Source: Sipunculus nudus (lineage: Eukaryota; Annelida; Sipuncula; Golfingiida; Sipunculidae). Taken from it: a DNA stretch of 64,000 nucleotides. The notes beneath the pieces were generated by a model. It searched no databases. It saw nothing but the letters and a program-made list of their open reading frames with translations, and had not been told where the DNA came from. The stretch covers positions 50,843,676-50,907,675 of the forward strand of contig CM049311.1 of assembly GCA_026874595.1 (NCBI GenBank), given 5' to 3'. Numbering within the stretch: position 1 is the first letter of the stretch; every line of letters starts with the position of its first letter. The position numbers and the translations under genes were made by a program. This document shows positions 62,701 through 64,000 of the stretch, in pieces.

Positions 62701-63476
62701 ATAATTATACATATCAGGTAACTTTATCGTTTACAAGACTTGTGGCGCCACCTACAATAATTTTTGTACAGTGTATGTCCCTGCTTATTTCGCAAGAGGG
62801 GTTTGACATATCAGTCTGACATTGGGCAATTGTATATATCTCTGCCTTGTATACAAGACTGGTGGTGCCAGCTACAATCATTTTTGTGTTGTGTGCACCC
62901 ATGCCAGAATTTCAGCAGTGATGTTTGTGTAATTGTTTCTTGTTCAAAGTGTTTAGTACTTGCATTGTTCATATACATGTTACACATGTTCTTGAAAAGT
63001 AATGGTCCAGCATTGAAGCATTATACCTGGTGTAATCCCATTGCACAGTTTTCACATTAGGCCTGTAGGCCTTATTTTATGATAACTTTATTCAGTTTGT
63101 TTCACAATCAGTATGTATGATTTATTCAGATACTGGCAAGTTTTTATGAGTCAGCAAAGTAGTCAACCAATTCCACTTTGCTGAAATAGTGTTGTCAGGC
63201 TCTGAGCAATAATGGCTGATTTTCATAACTTCATTTATAACTAAACGTTCAGGTTTGTACAAGTTTATTTTTACGTTATTTAGATATTTCAGTGTATCAT
63301 ATTGGACTTTCAAGTCTGCACCAGATTTTGATGTTTATGTTCCAGATGCTAAAAACTCGTTCCGGATGTTCACGCCTCGTCGTAGCTGGGTGTGTTCAGC
63401 TGATACGTATGAGGACAAGCACAACTGGATGTCCCTGGTCGAACAGACGGTGCGTGCTGCTCTCGATGATGAATAG
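24946..63476 (+). CDS. ECT2L: ECT2L orthologue: F-box / RhoGEF (DH) / PH protein, 24 coding exons
   Basis: Predicted join: 24946-25140, 25904-25939, 26149-26388, 29419-29559, 30444-30533, 33329-33628, 36202-36350, 38188-38320, 40068-40183, 40589-40773, 43099-43191, 43600-43782, 45195-45298, 49225-49314, 49685-49846, 50894-51071, 51790-51935, 53641-53855, 54331-54552, 55351-55507, 56123-56188, 60228-60316, 60747-60919, 63346-63476. All junctions are GT-AG and phases agree, giving 3594 nt and 1197 residues. Domains: F-box about 115-157, conserved ECT2L middle region about 410-620 (DUF4347-like), Dpy-30-like motif 636-672, acidic linker 740-798, DH 855-1045, PH about 1090-1195. The F-box-plus-DH combination is diagnostic of ECT2L. 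Human ECT2L is about 900 residues, so this one is longer. By family it should exchange nucleotide on Rho GTPases and may bind SKP1; its partner GTPase is unknown. Six junctions are buried in tandem arrays. Confidence 0.88.
25190..25370. repeat. Degenerate short-period repeat in intron 1
   Basis: CAGTGGAACCTGTCTG followed by repeated variants of AAGACCACCTGTCTAT. It resembles a short repeated element seen widely in invertebrates (CAGTGGAACCTC...), but the ends are not clear enough to name a class. Confidence 0.4.
25455..25645. mobile_element. Miniature hAT-like element in intron 1
   Basis: Bounded by ACAGATCCAGGGG on the left and TCCTGGATCCACCCCTG on the right, with CCAACCCCAACCC and poly-T blocks between. 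Same end motif as the element at 23334-23522, so both belong to one family. Confidence 0.5.
25904..25939 (+). CDS. ECT2L: ECT2L coding exon 2, 36-nt microexon (residues 66-77)
   Basis: Encodes [12 protein letters not shown] between acceptor TGTCTTTCAG and donor GTAAGT, phase 0 on both sides. Its presence is supported by the continuation ..[14 protein letters not shown].. expected before the F-box. Confidence 0.75.
26149..26388 (+). CDS. ECT2L: ECT2L coding exon 3, F-box (residues 78-157)
   Basis: Begins [17 protein letters not shown], the helical lead-in typical of ECT2L, and contains the F-box from about residue 115: [19 protein letters not shown] then [17 protein letters not shown]. The F-box Leu-Pro, the hydrophobic YIFSFL and the terminal Trp are in place, so SKP1 binding is plausible. 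Donor GTCAGG at 26389 is the one in phase; a GT five bases later would break the frame. Confidence 0.9.
26389..29418. other. Intron 3 with a 41-bp tandem array
   Basis: The 3-kb intron contains AT-rich sequence, the 41-bp array at 27370-28562, and poly-T/A stretches. I see no additional in-phase exon: F-box residue Gln157 joins directly to DELWLPK of exon 4, as in ordinary F-box domains. Confidence 0.65.
27370..28562. repeat. Minisatellite A: 41 bp x ~29 in ECT2L intron 3
   Basis: Unit CAACAGGAAGTTGTTGAATA followed by GGTACCAGTCAGCCTGAAGCC. Copies are highly similar (single-base variants, occasional GCCAGACACC for GCCTGAAGCC). The first copy differs by one base and reads CAACAGTAAGTTG, a good 5' splice-site-like string that all later copies lack. 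No known exon is attached. Confidence 0.95.
29419..29559 (+). CDS. ECT2L: ECT2L coding exon 4 (residues 158-204)
   Basis: Starts [19 protein letters not shown] and continues [18 protein letters not shown]. This is the end of the F-box helix bundle plus a segment conserved in ECT2L. Acceptor TTTTTTACAG, donor GTAAGA after CCG, phase 0. Confidence 0.9.
29745..30060 (-). mobile_element. tRNA-derived SINE in intron 4 (antisense to the gene)
   Basis: On the minus strand, box A (TGGCTCAGGGGGTAGAG, 30047-30031) and box B (GGGTTCGAATCTC, 30004-29992) have tRNA spacing. The body follows to the left with CACCCAGG-type sequence. Boundaries are approximate. It differs from the SINE at 8898. Confidence 0.7.
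30444..30533 (+). CDS. ECT2L: ECT2L coding exon 5 (residues 205-234); 3' end seeds array B
   Basis: Encodes [10 protein letters not shown] then [20 protein letters not shown]. Three GT donors lie close together (30534, 30541, 30545). Only GTCAGT at 30534 keeps the frame into exon 6 (HPD-NING); the other two give an immediate stop. The last 18 nt (CTGACCCTGCATCCCGAT) and the first 36 nt of the intron make up the 54-bp unit repeated downstream. Confidence 0.7.
30516..32985. repeat. Minisatellite B: 54 bp x ~45, copies of the exon 5 5' splice junction
   Basis: Unit CTGACCCTGCATCCCGATGT then CAGTGGTAGGTAACTATAGG then TTCCTTCTCTCTCT. The first copy is the real exon 5 end plus donor; the rest fill intron 5. 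Sub-variants such as CTGCTTTCTGAAGTCAG occur in scattered copies, and CGCTCTGACC and TTTCTTCTC variants show copy shuffling. The period is 18 codons, so the minus strand shows long spurious open frames. Confidence 0.97.
33329..33628 (+). CDS. ECT2L: ECT2L coding exon 6 (residues 235-334); 3' end seeds array C
   Basis: One hundred codons, phase 0 both sides, starting [20 protein letters not shown] and including [28 protein letters not shown] and ending KVKHRALM before donor GTAAAT. No named domain is recognised; the segment is Pro- and Lys-rich. The last 39 nt of the exon plus 11 nt of intron form the 50-bp unit repeated downstream. Confidence 0.85.
33590..35386. repeat. Minisatellite C: 50 bp x ~35, copies of the exon 6 5' splice junction
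   Basis: Unit ACAACCACACACAGGAAAGT then GAAACACCGTGCTCTCATGGTAAATATTCC. Copy one is the coding end of exon 6 with its donor CATG-GTAAAT. Downstream copies keep the coding-derived half closely, while several have a broken donor (CATGATAAAT, CATCATAAAT) and many keep GTAAAT. Some later copies carry CAAATACACA. The last copies degrade near 35360-35386. Confidence 0.97.
35387..36201. other. Rest of intron 6, nothing recognised
   Basis: AT-rich intron sequence up to the acceptor of exon 7 (TGTTTTTCAG). No further repeat or exon seen. Confidence 0.55.
36202..36350 (+). CDS. ECT2L: ECT2L coding exon 7 (residues 335-384)
   Basis: Encodes [19 protein letters not shown] followed by [19 protein letters not shown] and a lysine-rich [11 protein letters not shown]. 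Acceptor TTTTTCAG, donor GTAATG after ACCAG; ends in phase 2 and joins exon 8 to make Arg. Confidence 0.88.
36380..36900. repeat. Diverged copy of the 337-bp repeat family, intron 7
   Basis: GGAAACCTGAAATGAGGACA.., ATTCTGTGAGTTACAGGGGG and AGTGGTGCCACCTATTAT follow each other in the same order as in the units at 1291-5531, with many changes. Confidence 0.6.
37390..37830. repeat. Degenerate ~120-bp tandem repeat, intron 7
   Basis: Three diverged units share ACACCTTCCATCTTTCA.., a CCTA(C/T)CA(A/G)T..GGG(A/G)GAAGAAC..CTATTGATTTT box and AGGTC..AAGGTCA. This type of unit resembles a repeat common in bivalve introns. Confidence 0.5.
38188..38320 (+). CDS. ECT2L: ECT2L coding exon 8 (residues 384-428)
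   Basis: Encodes [20 protein letters not shown] then [21 protein letters not shown]. The [13 protein letters not shown] strand opens the conserved middle region of ECT2L. Acceptor ATTTTAG, donor GTAAGG, ends in phase 0. Confidence 0.9.
38321..40067. other. Intron 8, nothing recognised
   Basis: 1.7 kb of AT-rich intron with short poly-T runs and a GTGTGT-rich stretch near 40000-40025. No exon, RNA gene or transposon was recognised. Confidence 0.55.
40068..40183 (+). CDS. ECT2L: ECT2L coding exon 9 (residues 429-467)
   Basis: Encodes [20 protein letters not shown] then [18 protein letters not shown]. The alternating strand-helix pattern with [17 protein letters not shown] is characteristic of the middle region of ECT2L (DUF4347-like). 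Donor GTATGT after GCTCA, phase 2. Confidence 0.9.
40589..40773 (+). CDS. ECT2L: ECT2L coding exon 10 (residues 467-528)
   Basis: Continues the middle region: [20 protein letters not shown], then [19 protein letters not shown] and [11 protein letters not shown]. Acceptor TTTCAG, donor GTTAGT after GCG, ends in phase 1. Confidence 0.9.
41344..41382. repeat. (CA)n(TA)n microsatellite in intron 10
   Basis: CA repeats followed by interrupted TA repeats. Confidence 0.9.
42030..42560 (-). pseudogene. Degraded LINE reverse-transcriptase fragment in intron 10
   Basis: On the minus strand a frame reads ..[19 protein letters not shown].. and [21 protein letters not shown], clearly the RT palm motifs (usually NGVRQGxxLSPLLF and the YADD box). 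The catalytic YADD has become YVED, and a frameshift follows at once, after which a second frame continues with [20 protein letters not shown] and [11 protein letters not shown]. Both point to a dead copy of a jockey/CR1-like non-LTR retrotransposon. Further remnants extend to about 42560. Confidence 0.75.
43099..43191 (+). CDS. ECT2L: ECT2L coding exon 11 (residues 529-559)
   Basis: Encodes [19 protein letters not shown] and [12 protein letters not shown], completing the strand after VPLAAC. Acceptor AATTTCAG, donor GTAGGT, phase 1 on both sides. Confidence 0.88.
43600..43782 (+). CDS. ECT2L: ECT2L coding exon 12 (residues 560-620)
   Basis: Encodes [19 protein letters not shown], then [19 protein letters not shown] and the helix [19 protein letters not shown]. 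It closes the conserved middle region. Acceptor TTCTTACAG, donor GTAAAG, phase 1. Confidence 0.9.
43783..45002. other. Most of intron 12, nothing recognised
   Basis: AT-rich intron sequence without a recognised exon or element before the short junction array at 45003. Confidence 0.55.
45003..45206. repeat. Minisatellite D: 21/42 bp, ~9 units, copies of the exon 13 3' splice junction
   Basis: Ancient 21-bp units (AGGTCAGATAATCTCCATTAC and variants) end in two clean 42-bp dimers reading AGGTCAGATAATCTCCATTCC then ATGTGAGACAATCTTTGTTAC. The final AG-GTCAGATAATCTTTG is the real acceptor and first bases of exon 13. An upstream acceptor at 45152 gives an in-frame 42-nt exon extension. Confidence 0.9.
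45195..45298 (+). CDS. ECT2L: ECT2L coding exon 13 (residues 621-655), first half of a Dpy-30-like motif
   Basis: Encodes [15 protein letters not shown] then [20 protein letters not shown]. The string LLQGLLAL before a Pro/Lys-Pro-containing helix is the signature of the Dpy-30/RIIa dimerisation fold. Phase-1 start and phase-0 end; donor GTAAGT. The acceptor is TTTGTTACAG, the last of a tandem series. Confidence 0.85.
45455..45766. mobile_element. ~310-bp MITE in intron 13
   Basis: Ends are inverted: AGGCCCGTGTTCCATGTA at the left and TACATGGAAAACAGGCCT at the right (three mismatches). The interior has no coding frame. Flanks TAA and TCA could be a decayed 3-bp target, as for PIF/Harbinger, but the class is uncertain. 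Confidence 0.6.
46157..46185. repeat. (TA)n microsatellite
   Basis: TA run of about 29 bp in intron 13. Confidence 0.9.
47555..47720. repeat. Dispersed repeat fragment plus (TA)n
   Basis: 47555-47620 is the reverse complement of part of 20540-20640 (CGGGTCGCACCCCGTGAAAC). A TA run of about 69 bp follows at 47652-47720. Confidence 0.65.
49225..49314 (+). CDS. ECT2L: ECT2L coding exon 14 (residues 656-685), second half of a Dpy-30-like motif
   Basis: Encodes [18 protein letters not shown] then [24 protein letters not shown] completes the Dpy-30-like helix pair begun in exon 13. Acceptor TTTTAACCATCAG, donor GTCAGT, phase 0. Confidence 0.85.
49685..49846 (+). CDS. ECT2L: ECT2L coding exon 15 (residues 686-739); 3' end seeds array E
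   Basis: Hydrophilic linker starting [20 protein letters not shown] with an internal KTLS repeat, ending [10 protein letters not shown]. First donor GTGAGT at 49847. Because the downstream array has a 39-bp period without stops until about 50264, later donors would extend this exon by 13 residues each in frame, so the true 3' end may vary between transcripts. Confidence 0.75.
49823..50704. repeat. Minisatellite E: 39 bp (78-bp dimers) x ~22, copies of the exon 15 5' splice junction
   Basis: Unit AACAGGAAGACCAAGGATAA then CAAAGTGAGTAATGTCATT. The coding-derived 24 nt and donor-derived 15 nt are both kept. Donors alternate between intact GTGAGT and weakened GTGATT in the first ten copies. After about 50400 the units vary more, and several read GTGAATAATGTTAGGGAC. 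Confidence 0.96.
50894..51071 (+). CDS. ECT2L: ECT2L coding exon 16, acidic linker (residues 740-798)
   Basis: Glu/Asp-rich: [20 protein letters not shown] then [15 protein letters not shown], followed by [17 protein letters not shown]. Probably disordered, and part of the extra length relative to human ECT2L. Acceptor GTTTGTTAAAG is weak in pyrimidines; donor GTGAGT; ends in phase 1. Confidence 0.75.
51487..51755. repeat. Minisatellite H: 19/38 bp x ~14 in intron 16
   Basis: Alternating AGTACACTTAGTACACAAC and AGTACACTTAGTACATAAT. The array ends about 35 bp before the exon 17 acceptor and does not contain a splice site. Each unit has self-complementary GTAC steps. Confidence 0.95.
51790..51935 (+). 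CDS. ECT2L: ECT2L coding exon 17 (residues 799-847); 3' end seeds array F
   Basis: Encodes [20 protein letters not shown] then [19 protein letters not shown] and STRKY, a helical basic lead-in to the DH domain. Acceptor TTTCCAG; donor GTATGT after AAATAT at 51936 is in phase with exon 18. Every unit of the downstream array repeats this donor. Confidence 0.8.
51915..53135. repeat. Minisatellite F: 43 bp x ~28, copies of the exon 17 5' splice junction
   Basis: Unit CACTGCCTACTCGCAAATAT followed by GTATGTATGCAATATCAGGGACC. Copy one is the real end of exon 17 (CTACTGTCTACTCGCAAATAT) with its donor. Variants GTTTGT and GTATAT, CCAACTGG for CCTACTCG, and block repeats of several units indicate recent expansion. 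The period is not a multiple of three, yet all three frames are open over long stretches. Confidence 0.97.
53136..53640. other. Rest of intron 17, nothing recognised
   Basis: AT-rich sequence leading to the exon 18 acceptor TTTAAATTACAG. Confidence 0.55.
53641..53855 (+). CDS. ECT2L: ECT2L coding exon 18, start of DH domain (residues 848-919)
   Basis: [20 protein letters not shown] then [17 protein letters not shown] is conserved region 1 of RhoGEF domains. The Glu of AKEMV (about 865), which in this family contacts switch I of the GTPase, and the SETTYL motif are kept. It continues [17 protein letters not shown]. Ends in phase 2 with donor GTCAGT. Confidence 0.93.
54331..54552 (+). CDS. ECT2L: ECT2L coding exon 19, middle of DH domain (residues 919-993)
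   Basis: [18 protein letters not shown], then [20 protein letters not shown] and [17 protein letters not shown]: conserved region 2 helices. Acceptor TGATATGATAG is pyrimidine-poor but phase and homology agree. Ends in phase 2 (donor GTATGT). Confidence 0.92.
55351..55507 (+). CDS. ECT2L: ECT2L coding exon 20, end of DH domain (residues 993-1045)
   Basis: [20 protein letters not shown] is conserved region 3, the long helix that binds switch II. The usual P-x-Q-R is P-T-R-R here. It ends [19 protein letters not shown]. Acceptor ATAACTCCAG, donor GTGAGT, phase 0. Confidence 0.93.
56123..56188 (+). CDS. ECT2L: ECT2L coding exon 21 (residues 1046-1067)
   Basis: Short charged helix [20 protein letters not shown] ending CP, linking DH and PH. 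Acceptor TTACTTACAG, donor GTAAGA, phase 0. Confidence 0.88.
56530..60242. repeat. Minisatellite G: 50 bp x ~74, copies of the exon 22 3' splice junction
   Basis: Unit GTATCTGGGTTTTCCTGTTACAG then ACACTACTGGAGGCTGGGTGTATATT. Almost every copy keeps a pyrimidine tract and GTTACAG, a good acceptor. The last copy (60228-60242, ACCCTGCTGGAGGCT) is the genuine first 15 nt of exon 22. Variants (GGCTTGGTATATA, GGTTGGTGTATA, TTATTGTTACAG, TTTCATGTTACAG) are distributed in higher-order patterns. Stops are rare in every plus-strand frame, which gives long false open frames. Confidence 0.97.
60228..60316 (+). CDS. ECT2L: ECT2L coding exon 22 (residues 1068-1097)
   Basis: [20 protein letters not shown] then SDAVVPELR leads into the PH domain. 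The real acceptor is the last of about 74 tandem near-identical acceptors. Phase-0 start; ends in phase 2 with donor GTCAGT. Confidence 0.85.
60747..60919 (+). CDS. ECT2L: ECT2L coding exon 23, first part of PH domain (residues 1097-1154)
   Basis: [20 protein letters not shown] then [19 protein letters not shown] and [17 protein letters not shown]: beta strands of a PH domain with the typical [13 protein letters not shown]. Acceptor TTTTTGTTGTAG, donor GTAAGA, ends in phase 1. Confidence 0.92.
60940..62900. repeat. Intron 23: diverged repeats related to the 337-bp family and a ~127-bp tandem pair
   Basis: 60975-61960 holds diverged units starting GTCTGTCGTGCATTATGTGT..GTACGTTAACCATAG, with recurring GGCACCACCTGCATCG and CAAATGGT..CAGT..TTTTGGC boxes. 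62640-62890 is a roughly 127-bp unit in two copies plus a partial third (ACAGTGTATGTCCCTGCTTA.., AAGACTGGTGG(C/T)GCCA.CTAC). No exon is recognised in this 2.4-kb intron. Confidence 0.55.
63346..63476 (+). CDS. ECT2L: ECT2L coding exon 24, end of PH domain and stop (residues 1155-1197)
   Basis: [19 protein letters not shown] then [20 protein letters not shown] and DDE before TAG. The C-terminal PH helix with its near-invariant Trp (KHNWM) is present. Acceptor ATGTTCCAG at 63345 is the only nearby one that fits the incoming phase 1. Confidence 0.9.
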
Positions 63477-63534
63477 ATCCACCAGAAGTTTCATCAATAG
63501 ATCCTAGCTTATTCACCCACAGTCATCGCTTGTT

Positions 63535-63745
63535 GGCAGTTGTCACACCAGGGTGGCTGCAGTCACCCCTGTGACAGTTGTTGCACCAGGGTGGGTGCAG
63601 TCACCACTGTGACAGTTGTTACACCATGGTGGCTGCAGTCACCCCAGTGACAGTTGTTACACCACGGTGGCTACAGTCACCTCACTGACAGTTGTTACAC
63701 CAGGGTGGCTACAATCACCCCAGTTACAGTTGTCACACTAGGGTA
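63535..63745. repeat. Minisatellite I: 38 bp x ~5.5 in the ECT2L 3' UTR
   Basis: Unit CAGTTGTTACACCAGGGTGG then CTGCAGTCACCCCAGTGA. Begins about 60 bp after the stop codon; copies differ by several bases each. GTGACAG/CTGTCAC-like and CAGGGTG/CACCC(C)TG-like pairs may fold. Confidence 0.92.
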
Positions 63746-63864
63746 ACTTGTACCCTCTTGAGCTATGCAACATTTCCCTGTCAGACACTCATTTTACACC
63801 CACATGTTAGTAGGCTAGTAATCATTGTCTGCATTCATTATACAGATATTTTAAACAGTGAAGT

Positions 63865-63870
63865 AATAAA
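63865..63870 (+). promoter_or_regulatory. ECT2L: Polyadenylation signal AATAAA of ECT2L
   Basis: AATAAA about 390 bp after the stop codon, followed within 35 bp by a T/G-rich stretch (TTATTGTTGATATGGGTCCTTT). It is the first canonical signal after the stop, giving a 3' UTR of roughly 63477-63890. Confidence 0.6.
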
Positions 63871-63890
63871 ATTATTGTTGATATGGGTCC

Positions 63891-64000
63891 TTTAGGGCTC
63901 AGGTTTGTTTACATTAGCTGATATACACCGGTCTGTTAATGAAATTTATATTTATGTGATGTTGATTATACCAACCACTTGTTTTATTGATATACAACTA
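63891..64000. other. Downstream flank
   Basis: Short stretch after the presumed cleavage site; nothing recognised. Confidence 0.4.

Overview
This is an AT-rich, intron-rich animal genomic window, most likely from a mollusc and probably a bivalve. The basis is spliced genes with GT-AG introns, a high load of tRNA-derived SINEs, non-autonomous DNA transposons and TA microsatellites, and a repeat family starting with a short palindrome (TCAGCTGACT..AGTCATCTGA) followed by GTCCGTC runs, which resembles a family common in bivalve genomes. The species cannot be told from the sequence.

Layout. 1-5531 is mostly a block of about 337-bp tandem repeat units. 6835-8335 is a foldback element with roughly 350-bp inverted arms. 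On the minus strand, 8409-8591 is the first coding exon of a 2-oxoglutarate/Fe(II) dioxygenase-like gene whose other exons are not visible. A tRNA-derived SINE follows at 8898-9240. From 9.3 to 24.9 kb I find no convincing gene, only microsatellites, a perfect 81-bp palindrome, a possible solo LTR and several miniature transposons.

The rest of the window (24946-63476, plus strand) is one gene. I could join it phase by phase into 24 coding exons encoding about 1197 residues. It is the orthologue of ECT2L (F-box plus RhoGEF/PH, ECT2-like). In order it has a basic N-terminus, an F-box, a conserved ECT2L middle region (the part I associate with DUF4347), a Dpy-30-like motif, an acidic linker, a DH domain and a C-terminal PH domain. 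A 3' UTR with its own tandem repeat and an AATAAA signal follows.

The most unusual feature is inside this gene. Six large tandem arrays (unit 21/42 to 54 bp, about 9 to 74 copies, about 10 kb in total) each consist of copies of a real exon-intron junction. Four repeat the 3' end of an exon plus its 5' splice site (exons 5, 6, 15, 17). Two repeat a 3' splice site plus the start of the next exon (exons 13, 22). The genuine splice site is always the outermost copy next to the exon body, so the intron is filled with dozens of decoy sites. Two arrays keep the reading frame (39 bp after exon 15; 42 bp before exon 13) and could give isoforms differing by 13- or 14-residue repeats. I know of no description of such a multi-junction pattern; this is the part of the window most worth testing.
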